NCBI RefSeq assembly: GCF_002575655.3
Contig: NC_053040.3
Span: forward strand, 155,683,148 to 155,747,147
Direction: 5' to 3'
DNA from: Aegilops tauschii subsp. strangulata
Taxonomy: Eukaryota; Streptophyta; Magnoliopsida; Poales; Poaceae
DNA length: 64,000 nt
Each line of letters starts with the position of its first letter. Within the stretch, counting starts at the first letter, position 1. The notes beneath the pieces were generated by a model that saw only the letters and a list, made by a program, of their open reading frames with translations, searched no databases and was not told the DNA's origin. The translations under genes were made by a program, and so were the position numbers. Below, piece after piece: positions 34,280 through 43,577 of the stretch.

Positions 34280-35348
34280 CGCCTATGTGTCGATTTCAAG
34301 GACCTTAACAAGGCTTGCCCCAAGGATTCCTTCCCCCTCCCCTGCATCGATCAAATTATCGACGCTACCGCAGGACACGACTCATTGTGTTTCCTCGACG
34401 CATACTCCGGATACCATCAAATTAAGATGCCGCAGTCCGATCAAGCCGCAACGGCATTTATCACTCCATACGGCCCCTTCTGTTTTAACACCATGCCTTT
34501 CGGGCTCAAAAACGCCGGTGCAACCTATCAACGCATGATTCAGACATGCCTGGAAACACAAATTGGCAAAACAGTGGAGGCATACGTAGACGACGTGGTC
34601 ACTAAAACCAGACACGTCGAATCCTTAATAGACGACTTGAGGCTCATGTTCGACAATCTCCAAACATATGACATCAAGCTCAATCCGGAAAAATGTGTTT
34701 TCGGCGTGCCCGCCGGAAAGCTCTTGGGCTTCATCGTCTCCAGCAGAGGAATTGAAGAAAATCCAGCTAAAATCCGAGCTCTATCACAGTTGGCTATCCC
34801 AACAGACCTCAAGCAAATCCAGAAATGAACTGGATGCGTGGCTGCCTTAAGCCGCTTTATCTCCCGATTAGGAGAAAAGGCACTACCCCTTTATCGCCTT
34901 CTTCGATGCACCGAACACTTCGAGTGGACGAATGCGGCCACGGCCGAATTGGAAGAAATAAAAGCCGTTTTGTCCACCAACCCAATCTTGGCCGCGCCAA
35001 ATGTCGGCGAACCAATGCTGTTATATATAGCGGCAACACACCAAGTTGTAAGCGCAGTGCTTGTCGTCGAACGAGAGACGGACGGACATAAGTTCCCGCT
35101 TCAAAAGCCGGTATACTATGTATCCACTGTCCTCATTCCATGCAAATCACGGTACCCACATTATCAAAAGATAGCATACGCGGTCTTCATGGCATCCCGG
35201 AATTATGACACTACTTTCAAGAGTGTTCAATTATGGTGGCCTCTGAAGTACCACTCAATGACATAATAAATAACCGCGATGCCACGGGCCGGATTGCTAA
35301 ATGGGCTATTGAGCTCCTCCCGTTTGACATAACATACAACCACGGCGA
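34280..35348 (+). pseudogene. G1 reverse transcriptase and RNase H
   Basis: Continues RT: FLDAYSGYHQIKM, FGLKNAGATYQRMI and the catalytic YVDD (intact, EAYVDDVVTKTR, near 34583-34594). In-frame TGA at 34826-34828, then the RT thumb and gypsy-type RNase H (LYRLLRCTEHFEWT, PVYYVSTVL, YPHYQKIAYAV). Two frameshifts, near 35255 and 35345, break the end of this RNase H. Confidence 0.8.
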
Positions 35349-36317
35349 GCCATTAAGTCACAAGTACTGGCTGATTTCGTCACCGAATGGACAGAAGCCG
35401 AACTCCCTAAAGAGTACGGCGCGTACTCCAATTGGATCATGCACTTTGATGGCTCTAAGATGCTGGCTGGTCTGGGGGCAGGCGTCATCCTGACTTCCCC
35501 CACCGGAGATACAGTCCAATACGTACTCCAAATATTATACACAGACTCCAACAATGCAGCAGAATATGAGGCCCTGTTGCATGGTCTCCGGATGGCAGTC
35601 TCCATGGGCATTCAACGCCTAGAGGTGCGTGGGGATTCGAACCTAGCAATATCTCAAACAAATGGAGACTTTGACGCCAAGGACCCAAAAATGGCGGCAT
35701 ACCGCAACGCCGTCCTCAAAATGTCAGCTCGGTTCGAGGGGCTTGAATTCCACCATGTGGCCCGGGAAAACAATCAAGCGGCGGATATCCTCGCCCACAT
35801 CGGTGCTAAGCGCGACCCTGTCCCACCTAATAGCTTCTTGGAAAGGCTGTTTAAGCCATCCGTGGTATGGGAAGGAGAGACCGGCAACAACAGTCCGGAG
35901 CTGGCCACAACACCAGATACCGTACACTCTGACATAATCGGAGGCTCTGCCACCAAAATAATGCCTTCAGCCCACGTGATTATGGCTGTCATCGCCCCAT
36001 GGACAGAACCCTTCTTGGCCTACCTAACTAGGCAAGAACTCCCTGAGGACCCAAACAAGGCACGTTGCATTGTGCGGCGGTCTAAAGCCTACAAGGTCCA
36101 CGAGGGAGAGCTTTATAAGAAAAGCGCTACCGGAGTACTTCAAAGGTGCATCTCCGGAGAGGAAGGACGGCAACTTTTGGCAGAAATTCACGCTGGACTT
36201 GGCGGCCACCACGCCGTAGCTCGGGCCCTTGTAAGCAAGGCCTTCCGTACAGGTTTTTACTGGCCGACGGCCCGAGCGGACGCACATGACCTCGTTCAAC
36301 GTTGCGTCGGTTGCTAG
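35349..36317 (+). pseudogene. G1 second (archaeal-type) RNase H and integrase zinc finger
   Basis: Opens with DFVTEWTEAELP and MHFDGSKMLAGLGAGVIL. The acidic set for RNase H is present (FDGS, AAEYEALLHGL, VRGDSNLA, NQAADILA). A second RNase H of this kind is a mark of Tat-lineage elements. The integrase HHCC region follows (EIHAGLGGHH, C..C at VQRCVGC). TAG at 36315-36317 replaces one codon before the integrase core. Confidence 0.78.
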
Positions 36318-37231
36318 CTTTTTGCAAACCAAAGCCATATGCCACCTACCGCTCTCCAAACAGTCCCCATTACTTGGCCCTTTGCGGTCTGGGGGCTTGA
36401 TATGGTCGGACCCCTTAAAGGGGGAAGCCATAAGAAAGAATACTTATTGGTCATGGTGGATAAATTCACCAAATGGATAGAAGCCAAACCAGTTAAAATG
36501 GCCGAGTCCGGACCAGTGATAGACTTCATATCCGGGGTTGTACACAGTTACAGCGTCCCCCACAGCATCATCACCGGTAACGGCTCCAACTTTACAGCCG
36601 ACGAGGTAAAAACTTGGTGCGCAACATGGGCATTAAGCTCGATTATGCCTACGTCTATCACCCCCAAACAAACGGTCAGGTCGAGCGGACAAATGGTCTC
36701 ATTATGAGCGGCATTAAACCCATATTAGTGCGATCCTTGAAGGAATCAGATACGCACTGGGTCGAGCAGCTCGACTCCGTACTATGGGGGCTGCGGACCA
36801 CGCCGAATCGCACCACCGAATACACACCGTTCTTTATGGTGTACGGCGCAGTGGCGGTACTGCCCTGCGACATAATTCATGACTCACCTCGAGTGCGCAT
36901 GTACGAAGAGAAAGAAGTTGAGCTTGATCAGCAGGACAGTTTGGACGCCCTGGAGGAGGAGCGTGACGTGGCAAAAGCCCGCTCCGCATTCTATCAGCAA
37001 CAGGCTCGATGGTATCAAAGCAGAGAAGTACGGGCCAAAACTTATGACGTTGGCGAACTCGTTCTACGCCTACCGGAGAAGAAAAAGAACAAGCTCAAGC
37101 CCAAATGGGAAGGTCCCTTCGTTATTGACAAAGTTCTGACCGGTGGAGCGTACCATCTGCGGGATGCATCGGACAATCGACTCGAGCCAAACCCATGGAA
37201 CGCAGCCAGACTCGGAAGGTTCTACGCCTAG
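36318..37231 (+). pseudogene. G1 integrase core and C-terminus
   Basis: WGLDMVGPL gives the first catalytic Asp. The second reads TGNGSNF where the family has Asp (GGT at the codon), so the D-D-E triad is broken. The frame shifts near 36620; the rest (36614-37231) has HPQTNGQVERTNG with the Glu, then the C-terminal domain ending LEPNPWNAARLGRFYA at TAG 37229-37231. Confidence 0.8.
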
Positions 37232-38050
37232 TGCCGGACTCTGTGTTCATCTCCTTACCTCCATCAATTTTTTATATATCTGTTATCTGTCTTTTCTTTC
37301 TTTCTTTCTTCCCTTTTTCTTCACAACCTTAAAAGCTTAAAATGTGTCTTGACTACACAATCTTGACGCGCTAGGCGTGCTCATTATACCTGGGGGCTTC
37401 TTCTACAGAAGCTTAATATAACTATGATCCGGGCTCTATGCCCCCCGCACATGTGTTACTTTTCCACATGTACCTTTTCTTCGCCATTATATGCATCGAT
37501 ATGACTTAAGTTTTGGCCAAGCTGGGTTGCCTGGCTCTTGTGTTTATGCCCTACGTTCCCGTTAATTCGGCTAGGGCATAAGGGAAGCACCTCTGCGATT
37601 GTTACTATCGGGTCAGCCGGATGTGTACCTCAGACTGGGTGAAGCCGAAAGCTAGCGTTCTTAAGGGAATATTCAGTCGGTGAACAAAAGATGACTTTTA
37701 TTTATTGTAACACATGCCCCCAGATGTTTATATCCCGCGTCTCTTTTCGCAGTTCAGACATGCACATTAATGCATGCGTACCCAAGGAAAGGAACCCTTA
37801 ATGGAACTATTCTCCCTGGAAGATGTTTCTTACTATCCATGTAATATAACATAGCTAGTTGGGTACTTGTCTGTTCAAGCAATTATGACCCCTACGCCTG
37901 GTTTCCACGCGTACCCCGGTTTTTACTTAACTGAGCGGGTATTCGGATACACTCCGGACTGCCGGGTCCAGAGGTCGAAGCGAAAAGGTCCGCCATGACA
38001 AATGATTTACAATCCGGCTAGGGACAATATATGTCACTTGAAGTACACAG
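37232..38050 (+). other. G1 spacer between pol and antisense gene
   Basis: T/C-rich start (TTTCTTTCTTTCTT near 37294), otherwise featureless. It is the convergent 3' end shared by sense pol and the antisense gene. Confidence 0.55.
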
Positions 38051-38253
38051 TCACTTAGACTGACTAAATTCTTCTTCTATACCATCCAACAGGCTATCTA
38101 GCCTACAATCCTGTTGGGAATACTTTGGGGCTAATTTCACTTGGTCATACACTAAACTGACGGGGATCTCTTTCCCATCAGACCCCACAGGTCCGACCTC
38201 GGCCATGTGGTTCGGGTCAGCCTTGGTATAGCGCGTCTTCACCATGGCCCAGG
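38051..38253 (-). pseudogene. G1 antisense gene, last 67 codons (left of G3)
   Basis: Minus strand frame 38253-38051 ends KYSQQDCRLDSLLDGIEEE and a stop. The first bases are the CCAGG duplication made by G3. The frame lines up with 52260-52256 on the other side of G3, so the two are halves of one exon. Confidence 0.7.
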
Positions 38254-39549
38254 TGTGACACCCAAGTTTTTATTTGGATTTTCAAAAGATTTTATTTGAC
38301 TTGAGGGAGGTGATTTAAATTTTTCTTCAAGAGAACTCTCCCTCTCAAATATTTTTTTTCTTTATGGAAAAAGTTTTATGTGGATTCACCCAAGATCTGT
38401 CTTTGATCTTGGAGGTTCTTGCTTTTCATTTGAACTCAAGACAAAATACTTTTCACTTGGGAAAATAACTTTTATAACCTTTTTGAATTTTTGCACTATG
38501 GCTTTTGGAAAGTCCTTTGCCACTTTCAACAATTCCTTCTTGCCATGACCCTAGTGCAAATGCTCTCTCCTAACCCTTCCCTCACCATTGGATCATGTGT
38601 TACACCAAATCCAGCAAGTTGAACCTCCCCATGTATCTATTTCCATTCAAATTATATTCAAACAAATTTCTGTCCTCTATTCTACCACTTGGAGATTTAC
38701 AAAGGAACTCCATTTTCTGTTTTGATTTTTGCCCCCAAACCAACTCTCCTCCCTGGTCCCTTGTACCCTCAACCTAGAACCATGAAGATCCACTGGTCTT
38801 CAGTTCAAAATTTTCAAACTACACTTGCTGCAAGTTTGGACCAGATTTGCCAAATTTGGTGAAATTCATTCCAAACCTTCTCCAAAAATTCCAAGTAAAA
38901 TCAGGCAGCCTCTGGGTGCATTGAGTGGTCATCTCACCATGTTACAGCTCCAGAAAAATTTATCTCATGGCCAAAACCTCCTGTCGAACACCTGCAGTGC
39001 ATGGTCATTGTCAAGTTCAGAGTTAAGAGATTCAGTCAAGTGGCTGCTGTCGTTTTCTTCAGAAGCGGACGTCGATCTCGCCAGTGCCACCGCGTCGCCT
39101 TGCTCCTCGTCCCCGCCCTCTTGTTCCTGCACCGCACGAACACCTGGCGCCTTGCGGGCGTCGACGACGAGCCGCAGAAGGTGCGCCGCCCCGTGACCGA
39201 CGCCGGCGGCGGCTTTGCGGACGCCAGCAGGAGACACGGCGCCGACGACGCCACCCAGCGCCGCCCAAACCACCGGAGCTCGCCGCGTGGCCTTCCACTC
39301 CCCCGAACGCGCTGCCGCTCTCGTCGTGGACCGCAGGACGCGGAGCGCGCTCTCTGCCGCCGTTGAGCCCGTGCGGTCACCTCACCGTGGACCGACGCCA
39401 TTACGCCAAGACCGACCCCGTTTAGCTGCAAAACGAGTCCAGTAACCTCCACTGATGCTGCCCGGCCGCTCAAACCCCCTGCCAATCCACTGCTCCGCCG
39501 TAATCGCTCGCCGGAGATTCTCCGTTCACGGCCACCCCGTCGATCTGCC

Positions 39550-39557
39550 TATAAATA
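39550..39557 (+). promoter_or_regulatory. TATA box of the G3 LTR
   Basis: TATAAATA in CTGCCTATAAATAGAGGCC, a textbook plant core promoter. It is 1.3 kb from the LTR start, and the copy in the 3' LTR is at 49399-49406. Transcripts would carry a leader of about 2.8 kb before the LTR end. Confidence 0.8.
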
Positions 39558-40518
39558 GAGGCCCCGAGCTTCAACTCGAGCACCCACCAGCACTACACTC
39601 CCCCTAGAGCACGCCGAGCCACTGGAAGAGCCCCGAGGAGGTCTCCTTCCTCGACTCCGGCCGCCGCGACCCGCCCCAGGATCCAGCCCGATTCGCCCCC
39701 GTGTGTGCTCCTCCGCCTCCATTCTCTTGCCAGTAGCTTCACCTTGCATCACTCGTTCTGACCCGCGCCTCAATTCGTAGTTTGCAGCCCTCCACCGGAG
39801 TTCCCCATCCTCACCCGAGCCGCCGTCCGCCGGAGAAAGTGTCGCCGTCGACGTAGTGCTCCCCATTGGACGAGTCCACCACCCACCGACGCGGAAGAGG
39901 ACGCTGAAGCTCTTGGTACCCTCCATTCCTCCTAACTCGCCGTGGTTCGACGCCGGCGTCCACCGCGGTCTTCGGGCGCCGGCGAGCTTTTCAAACCTGA
40001 CATGTGGACCCCGCATGTCAGCCTCTGTTCTTTTATTCGCAAACCATTTTCTGTTGGCGCCTTCGGGCAGAATACGTTTTCTCCTTTGCGCTTGCGCATT
40101 CCCAGCCGAAGCGTTTTCTGTTTTCTCAGTTAAAACCCTGGAACTTTTCTGTTTCATTACAGATAAGTCCCTGGACAGAAACCTTTATAACTTTTAATAA
40201 AAAGGTATTTTTGAGTGATTCTTTTTTTGACAATCTTCAAATTTTGTCTAGCTTTTTATGGGATTTATTTGAATTTTTTTTGGAAAAGTCTCTGTGTATG
40301 TGTTGGTTTTCACGTTAGTACCCGTTTCGTGATTGCCGTAGGTTCCGGGGGAGGTGACGGAGCCGCGAACTTCGCCGAGCTAGACTCCGACTTCTCCGAA
40401 CCAGGCAAGCATGTTTTGAACATTTGATATGACAGATGTTTTACATGTTCACGTGAGAGTTTGTGCGTGGCATATGAGTGTCGGTAAATACCTCGTTGCT
40501 TGTAAGGCAACGACCCGG

Positions 40519-40835
40519 TTGTTCCAAAGTTGCGATGACCTCTGATGAGAGGTGGCCTAATCATGTGGTGACATGAAGGGCAGCAAGGTGGTACTGTTGT
40601 AGCATGCCAGCCTTGCGTCATCCGACTCTCTTCGACGTTAACGTGGTTGGAGCCACGTTATCGATCTTTTTCCGCATGTTCCGAAGTTGCGATGATCTTT
40701 GATGAGAGATGGCCAAATCATGTGGTGACATGAATAGCAGCAAGGTGGTACTGTTGTAGCATGCCAGCCTTGCGACATCCGACTTTCTCCGACGTTAACG
40801 TGGTTGGAGCCGCGTTACCGTTCTTTCCCCTTTCC
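40519..40835 (+). repeat. Two tandem 159-bp units in the G3 LTR
   Basis: Units begin GTTCCAAAGTTGCGATGA (40519) and GTTCCGAAGTTGCGATGA (40678). They share GGTGGTACTGTTGTAGCATG and GACGTTAACGTGGTTGGAGC. The same pair is at about 50368 and 50527 in the 3' LTR. Confidence 0.85.
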
Positions 40836-41431
40836 GTGCTACCACATGTCTCATTGCCAGGATGCGGTTTAGTAAGTTGGTAACCTCTTTCCGTGTACAC
40901 ACCAAACAGAGAGGCCGGAATGATGGTACCTTGGCCCAGGATTAAAGCCAGTCATTCGGTCAGGGGGCATGGGTGTTTCCGGTTGGGACCGAGAGGGGGG
41001 CACCCCCTTATAGCGCGCGTATAGAAATTTGATCCCATGCTACGCGAGGTTGTAGCCTCCCCGTCTCAAGGTTTTTCTTGAAAGTTGCCGAGGGTGATCC
41101 CTGGCTTCGGATGGTTGAATTGGGTGTGTACTGGTTAGACGTGTTTCTTCCAAAACACCGTAGACGGAACTAGTCCCCGTGACTACTGAAATCCGTTGGC
41201 TGTGGTCAAGTACAAACTCTGCAGAGTCAATTCTTTCCAAATCATCGTACCCATGATCAAGCAGTGTAAGAATTATATCCATATCTATCTGTGTGACAAA
41301 ACTTGCCCCGGTGAACAAGCTCAAGTGGTAAATCCAGATTTATTGTTATTCCTGTGGATGGACTAACTTTATTTTTGTCTCATGCCTGTGATAATTTATG
41401 TTCCCAAACTATTGTATTAATGAGTTGTGAT

Positions 41432-41600
41432 ATAAGCCCTTTATGTGATGTCGCGCAGACGTCCGACTGTGGCGTGTACTTGTTTTAAATATAAGCCCTT
41501 TATGTGATGTCACTCAGACGTCCGACTGCGGCATGCACTGTCTATTATTTTCTGTTATAAGCCCTTTATGTGGTGTCGCCCCGACGCCCGACTGTGGCAT
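41432..41600 (+). repeat. Three tandem units (ATAAGCCCTTTATGTG...) in the G3 LTR
   Basis: Three copies of ATAAGCCCTTTATGTG-GTC...CAGACGTCCGACTG with 57-68 nt spacing, directly before the 57-bp array. Also present at about 51281-51450. Confidence 0.8.
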
Positions 41601-41607
41601 TATTGTT

Positions 41608-41823
41608 CCGCATTTTCCGCTCGAGGAGTCTTTCAGACACTCGTTTGGCACCCGCATTAATATTCCGCATTTTCCGCTCGAGGAGTCTTTCAGACACTCG
41701 TTTGGCACCCGCATTAATATTCCGCATTTTCCGCTCGAGGAGTCTTTCAGACACTCGTTTGGCACCCGCATTAATATTCCGCATTTTCTGCTCGAGGAGT
41801 CTTTCAGACACTCGCTTGGCACC
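41608..41823 (+). repeat. 57-bp tandem array (3.8 units) in the G3 5' LTR
   Basis: Units start CCGCATTTTCCGCTCGAGG at 41608, 41665, 41722 and 41779, almost identical. 57 is a multiple of three, so both strands show repetitive ORFs that are not genes. Confidence 0.92.
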
Positions 41824-42394
41824 CAATATTTATTACCGTTATGTCTAATCGCACCAGTTAACTTGTTCATATGCTTCATGTGTACATTTGTTATATCTTA
41901 TGTCCGAACTGTCTTGCGAGTACTTTCATAGTACTCACCTGGCTTGTTGATTTGGCCAGATGTTGACGAAGGCGATCTCTTGGATGAAGAGTTTGATAGA
42001 GGAGTCCCAGTCAGTCCTGCGCGATCCCGGATATTGGTCACTTGTATTGTATACGCTTCCGCCACCCGCAATAAGTCTTCTCGAGCCTCACTCCGACGCT
42101 CGAAGAGCTGTAGTCTTCTGGAATCATATCACTCGCTTCGCGGTGATATTTCCACCACCGTTATTATCGTGAGTTAGTAGTTGCCACCCTATCCGCCGTT
42201 TTGTTTTAGCGGCGCGCATGTAATAAATTGTTGGGCAGTCTCTGCTCAACCTTGTATTATATTTAGTACTCCTGGTATTTTTCTTCTGTGACCAAGATAT
42301 TGTCTACCAGTGAGAAGGAATTCTTCCTCGCTGGTCCGTAAAAGGGATTGGTCTCTCAATAATTATTTTATTGAAAAACCGGTTGTGACAAGCT

Positions 42395-42412
42395 TGGTAT
42401 CAGAGCCAGGCT
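42395..42412 (+). other. Primer-binding site of G3 (initiator tRNA-Met)
   Basis: TGGTATCAGAGCCAGG, 4 nt after the LTR end, complementary to the 3' end of initiator tRNA-Met. Confidence 0.85.
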
Positions 42413-42555
42413 GACTGTAGGAAGCCACTAGGTGCGATCGCTAATCGGTTATTAGCGTTTTTGTGCTTTTTTAGCATTTTGCAATTGTAGCTATTTTCTG
42501 TTGGTCATCATAAATTTATGACATGACTACTCAGAATTTTTGCCTACTTTTGTAG

Positions 42556-43323
42556 ATGGCTGGCAGCAGCTGTGAGAATCGAGTGTTCACCAACGTGCCC
42601 GAGGGGTTTGTCAAGCTCCTCGTCTCCATCACCAAGCTCGCGATCGGGCCAGCAGCTCGCCCGGAGTTCACGCTCTATCAGCACAAGCTCTGTGACGACG
42701 TGTCTATGCACCAAGCCAAGGTGCAGTTCAGGGGAGGACGTTCTGTTGCTCGTCACTTCCGTTTTATGGGAAGGGCCATGCCTACGGAGAGGCATGCCAT
42801 GCAGATGGCTGCCCGCGAGGCGATAGCTCGCCTTCGGGACATCCTTCCTACGATGAAGACTCATCGCTACCGCTACCTCCCATGCCATGTGCCTTACACC
42901 AGCCACTATGCGTTCGCCTGCCATCGGGGAGAACGAGATGAAGCCCTCGAGATGGTTGTGGAGTATCTCAACGCTCTGGAGAAGTCTTTCGACAACCTCG
43001 TAGATGATCTTGTGGCTGCCCGCATGGACTTAGTCCGGGGCGGTCCTGCCAGCAGGAAGGATCTTCTCCACACGGCGCCGCCTCTGACATTCGTCTCGTC
43101 TTCAGCCTCGTATGCACCGGCCGTTTTGGCCACTGCTCGCCGTCTGCCTACCACTGAGGAGTTCGACCGAGTCATCGCTCCTACTCCAGTCGCCCCCGCA
43201 CCATCACCGCAGCGCAGCGTCACGCGCCAGGAGCCAGCTAGAGAGGAGGTGGAGGTTGATTCTCCTGGACCGCTGAGCCTTGCCATCGGCAAGGGGAAGG
43301 AGATCTTCACCATCTCCGACTGA
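42556..43323 (+). CDS. Extra sense ORF before gag in G3, possible dsRNA-binding-like fold
   Basis: An intact 255-residue ORF from ATG 42556 to TGA 43321-43323, between the PBS and gag. Residues 35-95 read as strand-strand-strand-helix: PEFTLYQHKL, MHQAKVQFRGG, HFRFMGRAMP, then TERHAMQMAAREAIARLRDI. This spacing and the A..AA..AI..L helix recall double-stranded-RNA-binding domains, but the usual lysines of helix 2 are partly replaced. Residues 128-165 are helical with heptads; 170-245 are proline- and serine-rich and probably disordered. No catalytic motif. It could be a retroelement accessory protein. The likeness is by eye; no family name is claimed. A GTAAG donor (43496) and CACAG acceptor (43604) between it and gag could allow splicing. 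Confidence 0.6.
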   Translation: MAGSSCENRVFTNVPEGFVKLLVSITKLAIGPAARPEFTLYQHKLCDDVSMHQAKVQFRGGRSVARHFRFMGRAMPTERHAMQMAAREAIARLRDILPTMKTHRYRYLPCHVPYTSHYAFACHRGERDEALEMVVEYLNALEKSFDNLVDDLVAARMDLVRGGPASRKDLLHTAPPLTFVSSSASYAPAVLATARRLPTTEEFDRVIAPTPVAPAPSPQRSVTRQEPAREEVEVDSPGPLSLAIGKGKEIFTISD

Positions 43324-43577
43324 GAGCACCGAGTAGCCGCGTGTTATGCCTGCTTGTATGATGTGTTGTTTTATCTGTGCGCTAGTTTGTATTGGTGTGT
43401 TCGCTGCCTTCCGGAGTAGTACGCTAGTTTTTAAATAACATGTCAGGATATGTACGCGCATCCTGAGTGCTGTATCATGTGTTTGCTTTTCGCATGTAAG
43501 TTTTATGTTAAGCACTTCTTCTCCGTGAAAAATCTTTTCTGTTTCTTTGAAAACCTTGAGCCTCGTTAATTATCGCC

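Larger units (their letters stand above)
38254..42390 (+). repeat. 5' LTR of G3
   Basis: 4137 bp, far longer than usual. AT-rich first 750 bp, a GC-rich block (about 39050-40000) with the TATA box at 39550, then a 2.8-kb R-U5 with three tandem-repeat arrays (40519-40835, 41432-41600, 41608-41823). No conserved protein is encoded; the many ORFs are repeats or GC-driven. Confidence 0.95.

Noticed and set aside
39050..39900. A captured host gene in the G3 LTR (GC-rich island)
   Set aside because: No conserved reading frame or splice pattern between the two LTR copies. The composition fits an LTR promoter region.
39549..40157. 202-residue minus-strand ORF in both G3 LTRs (also 49398-50006)
   Set aside because: Present only because the LTR is duplicated and GC-rich. 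No recognisable domain, composition like random translation, and it overlaps the TATA box and leader.
41608..41823. CRISPR-like regularly spaced repeats
   Set aside because: Head-to-tail 57-bp units without unique spacers, in a plant LTR.
41514..41931. Repetitive ORFs on both strands (about 120-130 aa)
   Set aside because: They are translations of the 57-bp array, open on both strands because 57 is divisible by three.
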